A stretch of 64,000 bases of DNA from Paenibacillus sp. FSL M7-0420 (lineage in GTDB: Bacteria; Bacillota; Bacilli; Paenibacillales; Paenibacillaceae): assembly GCF_038002345.1 (NCBI RefSeq), contig NZ_JBBOCJ010000001.1, positions 868,001 to 932,000 of the forward strand. Direction: 5' to 3'. Below the pieces are notes generated by a model. It saw nothing but the letters and a program-made list of their open reading frames with translations, was not told the origin of the DNA and did no database searches. The position numbers and the translations under genes were made by a program. Below, piece after piece: positions 54,746 through 64,000 of the stretch (position 1 is the stretch's first letter; the number at the start of each line of letters is the position of its first letter).

Positions 54746-57700
54746 ATGAAGAAGATTTTAAGCTTGATGCTGGTATTTTCGCTTCTCGCATCAGTAGCGC
54801 CTGTGTATGCGAATGTAGCAACAGAGTACAATTATGTGTTTGGTGTGAAAACAGGAGGAAACGAAAACGGCGGAACCGGCGATGATATTTATATGGGCGT
54901 AAGTACATATGAATCTGGAGTAAACTCTGATCAAGCAACAAATTTTGGCGGCGCTGCCGCTTGGTCTGATACACAACATACATTTAAATTGCAAAATACT
55001 CCACCGTGGAGAATGAACGAGCTCGTTTTTTGGCTGGTGGGCAGTGATGACTGGTACGGTGAGTCGGTAGTTCTGTGGCTTCCTCAAATTGGCGGAAACA
55101 TAAATCCAACACAGACGAAGACCATTCCAATATACTCATGGACAAAAGACCAGGGTAGACTGTATCGTGACATTTCGGACGTAACCAAAAGAAAATTCAC
55201 CGATATGGGTGACGTTGATAAGCATGGAGGAGAGTTCTATCTGGATGCGAATTCGTCAGGCTCTGAACGTGCAGAGTGGGACAACTATGTCAGAGATCAA
55301 TATGGTCACTATGACATTATGCAATATGAGGATGCTCCTGTTGTCAGCTATAGCGTTTCGGACGACGCTGTGGGCAGGGATTGGCTGACATTCCAGGAAC
55401 CGACAAAAACAAAAACGTTTGAGCTCAATATTGACCGCAAGAAGCTTCACGATCAGATGGTTGCCAAGGACAAAGCAGAGATTTCGCTGACCTATAGAGT
55501 GGCGCTGCTTGCCCAGTCTACCAATGCTGAGAGCCTCGGGGGAACTTTTGCCCATACAAGTTCAGGAAATCCGGAAGTGAAAACCTATTTGACAACAAAG
55601 ATAGGGCAAGCGGACTACTATTATAAAGATGTAACGTATACGTTCTATCGTAGCATTTATAACCTCGGCAACCCCGATATCACTCAAACGGTTACCTATT
55701 CACCGAGCCAGGACAATCTGTATCTCAACCGTAAATTCACAGATGTTAATATCACGGTTGAAGCGGTGTCCATTCATAAAAAAACTATGACGCAAGAAAT
55801 TAAAACGGAGTTGATTACCAACCTCCAAGCCACGCCTGTGTTATATCTTGGAAACAGTACGGAAACACCGCTTACCAGCCTTACCATGACCAAACTGCAG
55901 GGCAATGACGGCAAACCAAACGGCAAACTTCAGTTCACTGGACAAGTGCCGCTGGATGTTAGCGCAGTGGAAAGCGAGGGCATAAGGCTTCAGCTTGACA
56001 ACGTATCTACCCATCTAACGAAAAAAGGCCGGGCGCAGGCCTATTATTTAGAGAATCCAACTCCAGAATCACCGGCATCACAAAGTTTTTATTTTTCAAC
56101 TCATAAAGTGGACACCAAAACCCCAACTGTAAGAGTGACCGACCAAACTGGAAATGACCTGGCGGGGGCAGATTCCATTCAAGGCAACATCAAAAAGCTG
56201 CATGAATTTTATATGGTTGCCAGTGAAACCCTCTATCCGGACGGAAATGTCGCCCACAGCGAGTCGAATCAAAACTATTTGAATTATGAGCTGTACAAGA
56301 AAACCGGTGATTCCTATGAACCGGCCGCGACAAGAATAACAAACTTTGACGGTACAGGAAACAGAGCAAGAGTTACTGCACCTATTAACACGCAAGTTAT
56401 CAATGGCGTTAGCATAAAGCTAAGTCCAATTGTTCCAACGGAAGGCGAATTCAAGCTCCGGCTGTATGGATGGGATCAAGCCGACAATCCGCTGGGCGGA
56501 GAGGCCGGATTTGCAGAAATTGAGAATATCAAAATCGATAACCAGGCTCCGCGGGTGACCGTAAACGAAACGGTACATCCCCAAGATGCACAGCTCCGCA
56601 AAAGAAATGACTATAGCTTTGAAATGAATGACCTTGAGCAAAGCAATAACGGCTGGTCAAGAACTTATTATACGTTTATGAACGGGAATGCGGCGCCGCC
56701 TGACACGCCAATCAATCAGATTAAACCTGCCTCTGCAGAAATTTCCTCAACTCAAGGGATATGGGCATTTGTAGACTCAGAAGGTGACAGCACCACTGCC
56801 ATTCTATCCATTCCCAAAGGGGACAACTTTGAGGGAACGCTCTATTATTTCACAGTAGACTCACTTGGAAACGATTCTAGAAACGAGCAAGCCTCTAGAT
56901 ACTATAAAAAACCTGTGAGTATTTTCAATGGAAATGTTGCTGACACACTGATTACGGAGGATTCCAGTCTTCCAAAGCCGCATTTTGACCTTAGCTTTGA
57001 CGTAAGCAATCCAAACCTTGAAACGAGTTACCGGTGGATTTCTGATCCTGGCAATGACAACAGCTTTACGCAAAAATTTAGAGTATACGAATCAAGCGAT
57101 GATGTTGGTGCAGCTGAAAAAACGAATCTTAGCGGAACCAAAGTTCTGATGGACGGGAAATATATACTGGAATATCGGGTGAAAAATAAACAGTCTGGTA
57201 ATATTGCCGAATTCTCACAAGTGTACACGTATGACGCCTATTCCCCGGAGATTAAATATACCGCAATAAGTCAGCACGATCATTTCAAATCATCCCATCA
57301 GATTAACGTGAAAGTGACAGACCGCAGCGGAATTGCAAGTGCATATTACTATGTATCCCAGCCGGACTCAGACATCAGAATTGAAGATATGCCGAACTAT
57401 CCGCTGACCCTGACACTGGACAGTGACAATATAGCACAGGTTAATCAGACCTTGACGCTAACAGGACTTCCATCAGGTGCGTACAGCATTGTTGTTGTGG
57501 CACAAGATCCGCATGGCAGAGTAAGCAAAAAGGTTTCCCCCTACTTTGGCATGAGGTCAGAAGCTGCGATCATTGACACATTGAACTTTACGGAGCCGAC
57601 TGTAAACGGAATGGGTACAACAACGGATGGAACCTATAGTATCTATGCTGTGTTGAATGAACCGCATGCAGCATGGACTTCTGATAGCGCATTGAAATAT

Positions 57701-60700
57701 CAAAACCCGGTATATTATGCAACAACGGACGGCATGCCAACAGATAACGGCGTTTTAGTTCCTGAGTTCACAGCGAGCAACAATTCCGGCGGGAATTATG
57801 CATTTACACTCGACACACCGGTTCCGCTTCAAGAGGGTGTCAACACCATCTACGTCCAGTTTGGACTCATCAATGCTCCTGCGGACGACAGACCGGAGTT
57901 TTTAACAGAAGCGAGACCGCTCACCATTCTGTATGATAGCCAGGCACCAACCTTTGAATTGCCGGACTATAGCACCATTCAGCCAACCAACGCATCCGTG
58001 ACAGCAACAATCATCGCAAGTGATGCCGGTACAGGGATTAGCAAACTGACCGTTGCACCCGAGGATGCAGACAAAATCACGGTTTCTCCATATACAGACG
58101 GTGCATTCACAGTAACGGTAAGCGAAAATATATCAACAAACCTGACCCTGTCTGACGAGCTTGGAAATCATGTTCTGGTTCCTATTTCCGTATCTAACAT
58201 TGACCGGGCAGCTCCATCTGCGCTTGCTTCAAGTAGCATCGTGACCAAAGGAGCAAGACAAGATGGTGAGATTACAGTTGATGTCTCGGACAAGAACGAT
58301 ACAACCGTTTCCTTCGCGCTTATTCAAGACCCGGCAGACAACCATATTCTAACCGAAGCGGACTATGCTTTGTTTCAATCAAGCCCATCCGTGGAAATGC
58401 AAAGTGGTCCGGTAATCACTAATAGCGAAGGTAACAAACAGAAAACCTACAAAATTGACTTGAAGGGGCTTAGCGGAAGCTATGCCATTGGGGTCAAAGC
58501 CGCCGACACCGCAGGAAATGTGACTGAAAAAGTGTTCACTGACGCAAAACTGGACCTGGTTGACGCGGCGGCGGCCATTGTAAGTGTCAGCGCAAACCCC
58601 AGAACCACAAAAACCACTGCAACGGTCAGCGTTTATTTTAATGTTCCAGTAACCGTAATGCCAAACGCACCTGTAGAGGGAGATGCTGTGGGGGATATGG
58701 CCAGGTCGAACCTATTGTATACAGGACTTTTAACAACCTCCGCTAACTATGTAATGGACTATGAGGTTGTTATCCAGAACAATAATAAAATCAGCCTTTA
58801 CGTTCAGGACGAGGTTGGAAGAGACAGTGTTCTGGAATTCACGCCTGAGGTTGATTTTGTTACAGGCTTTGATACTACAGGTTATGTAGAGAAAAATGGT
58901 CAAACGATCCAAAACGGCGGGTTCATATCCTTTAACCAAGGGGACAAGCTGTATTATATTGTAGTTCCAAATCCAAATTATGCCGGACAATATTTCTTTG
59001 TTGAACATGCTGTGTTATCTGGATTAGAACTCAATACAGAGCTAAGTGTTCCGGACCCTTCATTTACAGAAGAAGGAAGAACAGCTTATTCAAAGCTTGT
59101 ATTTGAAGCGCTAAGAGACGGCAAAACAACAAAATCAGCTTATTTCGAGTCATACACGGCAGAAGGTATGGAAGCTGACCGGATGGAAGATGAATATGTT
59201 GCCATTACAGTGGTTGACGAAACTGCACCAGCTGCAAAGGTGGACTATTCGATCACGGATTCTACCAACCAGAATGTTACCGCAACACTTTCTGTATATG
59301 ACCCGGAAAGCGGGATTTTAAAACTTGAACGTTCGTATGACGGCATAAGCTTCAGCCCTATTGACTCCGTTGTTTCGCATACCGAAACCTTCGAGCAGAA
59401 TGCAACGGTATATTTCAAAGTGACTAACAAAGCCGGAATAGCAACAGTACTGCCGGTCACAGTCTCGAATATTGATAAAACGCCAATTTCGCAAGACAAA
59501 CACTACAAGGTTGAATACAGTTATGAGAACTATCTTGGGAACTGGGTTCCAATCACAGAAGGAAAAGCCTATAGAAGGGTTATGGCAACGCTCAAGTTTA
59601 CCGGAGGCGGAAAAACGCTTGCGATGACAAACAACAACGCAGCCTTCTCAAGGACTCTAACCGAGGATAATAACACATTCACATTTGAATTTAAGGATCA
59701 ATCAGGCAACACAGGTTCTCATACGGTTAGCTATAACCATTACGACAATACGATTGGACAAACATCCTATGTGTTATCGAATACGGCCAAGACCAACAAA
59801 AATATCTTTGCAACGATCACTTTAACGGATGATTCAGGTGAAATCGCCTTTGCAGAGGTGAAGAAGGGCGATGTGGTCTATCCCTTCAAAGGGGAGCCGC
59901 TTGAGAATGAATATGTCGTAGAACTGGACAGCTCAGGAATTTACAATGTGACCGCCTATGACTACGCTGGAAACCGTTGGACGACGCCAATCACCGTCTC
60001 AAACATTAACAAAGTAGTGCCAACTGCAATCGCAAAAACGTACAGTACGCCACCAACCACCACTACTGCACAAAGCGTGAATGTGGAGCTGACACAGTTC
60101 AGTAAGGAGTTCAAAACGATAACAGTCACCGGTGTAGAACCTGCCGGAAGCCTAACTGCGGGCGATATCGTACATATCCCCGGCACAAAAGCTGTCCGCT
60201 TTAGAAAAAATGGTACAGTGTCCATGTTTTTTGTTGACGATTATGGCAATGAAGGCCAGGAAGTGATTACCGTATCTAATATTGTGTCCACACCGCCGCA
60301 AATCAAAGCCACAGCCACATTAGCTGAAGATAAGCTGAGCGTGAATGTAACCTTTGACCAAATCCGTGACAGTGATGGCGTTCCGCTGGACATTCTTAGG
60401 AAACTAACAGACCTTACCGTTTCTTATCGTGGATATGAACATGCACTTCTGACTGAAGTGAAAGACGAAGCCGGCGATGTCCTGTCCTATAAAGAGGCAG
60501 TAATCAACGTTAAAACGAACGGGGAGCACGTCTTTCAAATTAGGGACCAAACAGGCATCACGCAAAAAATTCTCGTAACGGTTGAAGGAATTGAAGTAGG
60601 AGGCCCAAGGGTTAAGGAAGTCCGCTGGACATACAAATATCTCGAACAGAACCAAAGTGGCGAGTGGGTGGAAAAGGATCATCAAAACAAGATTGTTGTT

Positions 60701-61558
60701 GGTGTGGACACATCTGGAAAAGAAGAAGGATATGTGGTGGGAACCGACAAGAACCCGGCAACGAACCAGAATGTGAATGTCACGGTAATCACGGATAAAG
60801 ATGCTAAATTCGTGGGCGGAAATGATCCTTGGGAACAAGAGAAGTCCATGAACTATAGAGACAATGGACTTTACAATTTTAACCTTGAAGGAAGAACAGG
60901 GACCTATACCTCGTATGGTGTTGACATTGGTCTAATCGACAAAACACCCCCTGTGCTAAAACTTAAAAATGGGGAAGAGCTCATCTTCATCGAAGGCATG
61001 ACACCTAAAAAAGATGCCTCCATTGCCTATGACAAGTCCAAGCTTCTAGACTTCGAAGCATCGGATATGGTTGCGGGTAAAAAGGTGGACCTGACGAACC
61101 GGGTCACTATAAGCTATGGAGCCGGCGGACGGGTGTTTAACCCTGACAACATCTCGGCAAATGAATTTGTCCGCTCGAACCCGTACTATATCGACTATAC
61201 GGTAAGAGATGATGCAGGGAATCAGACCACTATTCGCCGGACCGTTCGCCTGGTAGGTCTTTATGACACCATAGCCCTTGTGAACGGCGTGATGCCAGAC
61301 AGCTCCAATGCTGCGTCCGTTCTTGGAAACAAGGTTGAAATTTCATTGAAGAATTTCTCCGGGATCTCGTATGCACGTTATGAAAAAGGTGTCTTAACAC
61401 AAGGTCAGATGAAAACAAAAGGAACGGTCCTGCGGGAGAAAAGCGGAGTGTATACCCTCGATAATGTTACGAGCGGTTGGTACACCGTATATATCCAAAC
61501 GGATAAACGCGACTATTTCAACATCCATATATATGTCTCAAATCAAGGAGGGAAATAG
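54746..61558 (+). CDS. Giant Ig-like secreted surface protein
   Basis: A 2270-aa protein with signal peptide MKKILSLMLVFSLLASVAPV, cut near YA-N. Residues about 27-115 resemble a PLAT-like domain (YNYVFGVKTGGNENGGTGDD). The rest is a chain of beta-rich modules. Many modules end in a VSNI(D/N) sequence (about residues 1150, 1573, 1751, 1842), and others have D-x-x-P-P turns as in bacterial Ig-like domains (about 590, 826, 1061, 1489, 2062), with several T-N-Q-N-V-x-V starts. No LPxTG, SLH or membrane anchor is seen. It is not recognised as a named family. Its place between the C11 protease and the next giant gene (3-bp gap) makes an operon likely. Confidence 0.85.
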   Translation: MKKILSLMLVFSLLASVAPVYANVATEYNYVFGVKTGGNENGGTGDDIYMGVSTYESGVNSDQATNFGGAAAWSDTQHTFKLQNTPPWRMNELVFWLVGSDDWYGESVVLWLPQIGGNINPTQTKTIPIYSWTKDQGRLYRDISDVTKRKFTDMGDVDKHGGEFYLDANSSGSERAEWDNYVRDQYGHYDIMQYEDAPVVSYSVSDDAVGRDWLTFQEPTKTKTFELNIDRKKLHDQMVAKDKAEISLTYRVALLAQSTNAESLGGTFAHTSSGNPEVKTYLTTKIGQADYYYKDVTYTFYRSIYNLGNPDITQTVTYSPSQDNLYLNRKFTDVNITVEAVSIHKKTMTQEIKTELITNLQATPVLYLGNSTETPLTSLTMTKLQGNDGKPNGKLQFTGQVPLDVSAVESEGIRLQLDNVSTHLTKKGRAQAYYLENPTPESPASQSFYFSTHKVDTKTPTVRVTDQTGNDLAGADSIQGNIKKLHEFYMVASETLYPDGNVAHSESNQNYLNYELYKKTGDSYEPAATRITNFDGTGNRARVTAPINTQVINGVSIKLSPIVPTEGEFKLRLYGWDQADNPLGGEAGFAEIENIKIDNQAPRVTVNETVHPQDAQLRKRNDYSFEMNDLEQSNNGWSRTYYTFMNGNAAPPDTPINQIKPASAEISSTQGIWAFVDSEGDSTTAILSIPKGDNFEGTLYYFTVDSLGNDSRNEQASRYYKKPVSIFNGNVADTLITEDSSLPKPHFDLSFDVSNPNLETSYRWISDPGNDNSFTQKFRVYESSDDVGAAEKTNLSGTKVLMDGKYILEYRVKNKQSGNIAEFSQVYTYDAYSPEIKYTAISQHDHFKSSHQINVKVTDRSGIASAYYYVSQPDSDIRIEDMPNYPLTLTLDSDNIAQVNQTLTLTGLPSGAYSIVVVAQDPHGRVSKKVSPYFGMRSEAAIIDTLNFTEPTVNGMGTTTDGTYSIYAVLNEPHAAWTSDSALKYQNPVYYATTDGMPTDNGVLVPEFTASNNSGGNYAFTLDTPVPLQEGVNTIYVQFGLINAPADDRPEFLTEARPLTILYDSQAPTFELPDYSTIQPTNASVTATIIASDAGTGISKLTVAPEDADKITVSPYTDGAFTVTVSENISTNLTLSDELGNHVLVPISVSNIDRAAPSALASSSIVTKGARQDGEITVDVSDKNDTTVSFALIQDPADNHILTEADYALFQSSPSVEMQSGPVITNSEGNKQKTYKIDLKGLSGSYAIGVKAADTAGNVTEKVFTDAKLDLVDAAAAIVSVSANPRTTKTTATVSVYFNVPVTVMPNAPVEGDAVGDMARSNLLYTGLLTTSANYVMDYEVVIQNNNKISLYVQDEVGRDSVLEFTPEVDFVTGFDTTGYVEKNGQTIQNGGFISFNQGDKLYYIVVPNPNYAGQYFFVEHAVLSGLELNTELSVPDPSFTEEGRTAYSKLVFEALRDGKTTKSAYFESYTAEGMEADRMEDEYVAITVVDETAPAAKVDYSITDSTNQNVTATLSVYDPESGILKLERSYDGISFSPIDSVVSHTETFEQNATVYFKVTNKAGIATVLPVTVSNIDKTPISQDKHYKVEYSYENYLGNWVPITEGKAYRRVMATLKFTGGGKTLAMTNNNAAFSRTLTEDNNTFTFEFKDQSGNTGSHTVSYNHYDNTIGQTSYVLSNTAKTNKNIFATITLTDDSGEIAFAEVKKGDVVYPFKGEPLENEYVVELDSSGIYNVTAYDYAGNRWTTPITVSNINKVVPTAIAKTYSTPPTTTTAQSVNVELTQFSKEFKTITVTGVEPAGSLTAGDIVHIPGTKAVRFRKNGTVSMFFVDDYGNEGQEVITVSNIVSTPPQIKATATLAEDKLSVNVTFDQIRDSDGVPLDILRKLTDLTVSYRGYEHALLTEVKDEAGDVLSYKEAVINVKTNGEHVFQIRDQTGITQKILVTVEGIEVGGPRVKEVRWTYKYLEQNQSGEWVEKDHQNKIVVGVDTSGKEEGYVVGTDKNPATNQNVNVTVITDKDAKFVGGNDPWEQEKSMNYRDNGLYNFNLEGRTGTYTSYGVDIGLIDKTPPVLKLKNGEELIFIEGMTPKKDASIAYDKSKLLDFEASDMVAGKKVDLTNRVTISYGAGGRVFNPDNISANEFVRSNPYYIDYTVRDDAGNQTTIRRTVRLVGLYDTIALVNGVMPDSSNAASVLGNKVEISLKNFSGISYARYEKGVLTQGQMKTKGTVLREKSGVYTLDNVTSGWYTVYIQTDKRDYFNIHIYVSNQGGK

Positions 61559-61561
61559 GCA

Positions 61562-64000
61562 ATGACGTTCTATAGAACAATGAAACGCAGCATAGCTGCA
61601 GCTATTATTCTACCCATGCTTTTCACCTTTGCAAGTTTCCCTGTTCATGCTGACAGCAGTAATGCGGATTATTCCATTGCGAACGAATTTATGAAATATT
61701 CAATTAATTCAAAAACGGGTGGCTTCTCCATCGAAACCATTGACGGTCATCCGCAAAAAGCGTTTGATAACAATCTTCCGCTTCTGTATAAGGAAGATGC
61801 GGCAAGGAGCAACGGAACATCCTTTACAACCGTCCGTATCGACGGAAAGGATTTTATTTTCGGTCAGGAATACGGCTGGTTCGGAATCGATACCAAGCTT
61901 CATGAACCTGTCGTTTCAGAGCAAAACAGGCTTTTAACCATTGCATGGGACATTAAGGGCTATACCATAACACAAAAGGTGTCCATTTCAATCGACCCTA
62001 ACAATTCAAGGACGGGTAACATTGGTATCTCATATGATGTGAAAAATAACAATGCCACGGCCGGAACGGTGGGGATTCGGCTTCTTCTGGACAACGCGCT
62101 GGGTTCAGAGATCGACGCACCTTATGTGCTGGTTGACCCGTCGCAGCCGACAATCGTTGAAACCGAATATAGCGGTGACAACCTTCCGCAGCAAATTAGA
62201 TATGTTGATTCTCTGTCCGCTTCGAGCAAGACGGCTTATGCCCTCTTGTCCGGCTGGAGCGGCAACAAGGATGTCAACGTTGATAAAGTGATTGTCGGAC
62301 ACTGGATTAATCTTGCAAACACCAGATACGAGTACACACCAAACCCCAGTGTTGACTTTACTAATTATTCCAACCGGTACTTGGTTCCTGACACGGCAAC
62401 GGCCTATTATTGGAATGAAAAATCCATTGAGCCGGGTCAAGTCAGAATTTCTGAAATGCTCTATGGGATCGGCAGCTTTGCTGAACAAACCCAAAAGGAG
62501 CATGTATCCATAGGGATTCAAACCGGAAATGTATACTTAGCTAACGACAAAAAGGCTTATGAAAACAATGGTGTTTTTAAAGCAAATGTAGTCATTGACA
62601 ATAGTGTCTCCGGAGCAAAAGAACTTATAGAACCCATTGTAAAGCTTAGCCTCGAAGAGGGGCTTGTGTTTGCAGCCACGAATACACGGGAATACACGGT
62701 GAAGATTTCGGGCGGTCTTAACATTGGAACGGTATTTAATATTCCGGATGTTGACATTATTGCAGAGACTCAGTCTATGATTACGTCAAAACGTCTGGTC
62801 GTTTCGCTAAACGCCACAGAAATTATTGATGCTAAGACCCATAAAGTGGTTGACTACAGTGCCAACACAAACATTTTGATTCCAGCAGTGGAAGGAAAGC
62901 TCCCGGAGGTTTCAATGAAGCATGTTTTCCCGGCGGCCGTTTATTATGAAGGCGACAAAAACCTTACCGTTTCTGGCGATATGAAGGTTTTGATGGAGGC
63001 CCTTTCGGGAAGTGACGGATGGAGTCTGTACCTTGTTGCATCCTCAAGCGTTGAGGCAGCTCTGATTGACAAAAGAAAAATAAGCTTTATTGATGAAGGC
63101 CAAACGCTTGCGTTCTCAACGAATCAGACGTTGGCGGTTGGAAAGTATGACATTGAATTCAGATTTACAAATCAACAGCTGATCGATGCCTTCGGTACCA
63201 AAATTAAAGCAGCAACTACAGTGGACGTTACCAGTAATTTAGCGGATAAAAGTGCAAGCTACGGTATTGTTTCGCTGGTCCGGTTCACAGATGCTGCAAA
63301 CCACAGACAGTTATATGACTATATCAGTTTTACAAACGAAGACGTAATGAAGAAATTTATAGCCGGCGGCGTGAGCAAAGACGGCATTCTTCACAAAGGA
63401 ATAGCCTTTAAAGAAGACGAAACAGAAATTCTGTTGACCCTTCGCGGAAAAATCAGACTTATGGATACAGGGACGGAAAAATATTACTCTGCCAGCCCGG
63501 CAGATGGCGACATTACCATCAACAGCATCTTGACCTATGACAGCACCGAAGCCCTTAAGATGACCGTTGACAGCAAGGGGGCCAAGCTGGAAGGCGATGG
63601 TACCGTCAAAGTGATCAACTCGATTAATATTTGGCATAATAAGTGGCATTTTGAAGCCAGCAATGGAACCAAATATACGCTGAACCGGGAGGCTGTTGCC
63701 GGGAAGACTGCTGAGGCCTTTGAACTTCAGCTCGGAGATGCCGGTTATATGCTGCAAAATATTGCAGGTTTTTTGATCAATATTAAATACGGTGTTATGA
63801 CCCGGGACGACGATGATTTCGGAATTAGCTTTGGCGGAAGAATTTCAATGCCTTTAAAAGCTGCTGATCCATCGAAGGGTGAGGAGCATTATGATTATAA
63901 AGGCTCGCTCACAGCGGACGTTCAAGATGTTCTCTATGGAAGTAAAGACAGCGAGATTGGTTTTGTTGGCATTAACACAACACTCTCAGTAGCTCTGCCC
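61562..64000 (+). CDS. Giant secreted beta-rich protein (3' end outside window)
   Basis: At least 813 aa, open to the last base. It starts at ATG 61562 with AAGGAGGG upstream, 3 bp after the previous gene. The signal peptide is MKRSIAAAIILPMLFTFASF plus PVHA. The visible part is almost all beta-strand with no cysteine, and contains repeated Asn/Asp-rich turns. I see no catalytic motif. Codon use and composition match the two preceding genes. It is probably a structural partner of the 2270-aa protein in a cell-surface assembly, possibly processed by the C11 protease; this is inference. Confidence 0.8.
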   Translation, partial: MTFYRTMKRSIAAAIILPMLFTFASFPVHADSSNADYSIANEFMKYSINSKTGGFSIETIDGHPQKAFDNNLPLLYKEDAARSNGTSFTTVRIDGKDFIFGQEYGWFGIDTKLHEPVVSEQNRLLTIAWDIKGYTITQKVSISIDPNNSRTGNIGISYDVKNNNATAGTVGIRLLLDNALGSEIDAPYVLVDPSQPTIVETEYSGDNLPQQIRYVDSLSASSKTAYALLSGWSGNKDVNVDKVIVGHWINLANTRYEYTPNPSVDFTNYSNRYLVPDTATAYYWNEKSIEPGQVRISEMLYGIGSFAEQTQKEHVSIGIQTGNVYLANDKKAYENNGVFKANVVIDNSVSGAKELIEPIVKLSLEEGLVFAATNTREYTVKISGGLNIGTVFNIPDVDIIAETQSMITSKRLVVSLNATEIIDAKTHKVVDYSANTNILIPAVEGKLPEVSMKHVFPAAVYYEGDKNLTVSGDMKVLMEALSGSDGWSLYLVASSSVEAALIDKRKISFIDEGQTLAFSTNQTLAVGKYDIEFRFTNQQLIDAFGTKIKAATTVDVTSNLADKSASYGIVSLVRFTDAANHRQLYDYISFTNEDVMKKFIAGGVSKDGILHKGIAFKEDETEILLTLRGKIRLMDTGTEKYYSASPADGDITINSILTYDSTEALKMTVDSKGAKLEGDGTVKVINSINIWHNKWHFEASNGTKYTLNREAVAGKTAEAFELQLGDAGYMLQNIAGFLINIKYGVMTRDDDDFGISFGGRISMPLKAADPSKGEEHYDYKGSLTADVQDVLYGSKDSEIGFVGINTTLSVALP

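Overview
The window looks like a chromosomal segment of a Paenibacillus-type spore-forming Firmicute. The gene order tsaE-tsaB-rimI-tsaD, an ABC-F ATPase, moaC, tatA-tatC, groES-groEL follows the ydiB-groEL region of Bacillus subtilis as I know it. Strong AGGAGG ribosome sites, a CIRCE element, T-box leaders, an SspH-like spore protein and Ku/LigD genes all fit that group. Most of the window is moderately GC-rich. From about 51.8 kb to the right edge the composition is visibly more AT-rich and codon use changes.

Layout. 0-1.9 kb: 3' part of a heparinase II/III-like enzyme. 1.9-6.5 kb: an iron block on the minus strand (AraC regulator with a substrate-binding domain, a siderophore-binding lipoprotein behind a near-perfect Fur box, a FhuF-type reductase), preceded by an excisionase-type HTH regulator with a PBP-like domain. 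6.6-16 kb: polysaccharide deacetylase, dGTPase, chemoreceptor with a sigma-D-like promoter, 2-hydroxyacid dehydrogenase, ThpR, SleB-like hydrolase, MGDG-synthase-type glycosyltransferase. 16-24 kb: TetR plus YhgE/Pip, then gltB. 24.2-25.4 kb: a ten-unit palindromic repeat array and a structured RNA leader in front of an ABC exporter. 27-31.7 kb: bactofilin with an M23 peptidase, cardiolipin synthase, YitT. 31.8-36.4 kb: a split NHEJ set (Ku, ligase, polymerase), divergent from a 59-aa ORF and SspH with forespore-type promoter signals between them.

37-51.7 kb holds the housekeeping block: a DMT exporter, the t6A genes, tandem leucine-type T-boxes with leuA, a second palindromic array (seven units at exactly 51 bp), a cluster of four perfect and four near-perfect DnaA boxes, ABC-F, 5-FTHF cyclo-ligase, moaC, a MoaB-type protein, tatA, tatC and groESL. 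The right end carries a tRNA-dihydrouridine synthase and what looks like one exported operon: an SLH-anchored clostripain-family protease, a 2270-aa Ig-like surface protein and a second very large secreted protein that runs off the window.

The most notable points are the two phased palindromic arrays, the DnaA-box cluster next to the ABC-F gene, the tandem T-boxes, the unassigned RNA leader, the Ku/SspH divergent promoter region, and the protease plus giant surface-protein operon.
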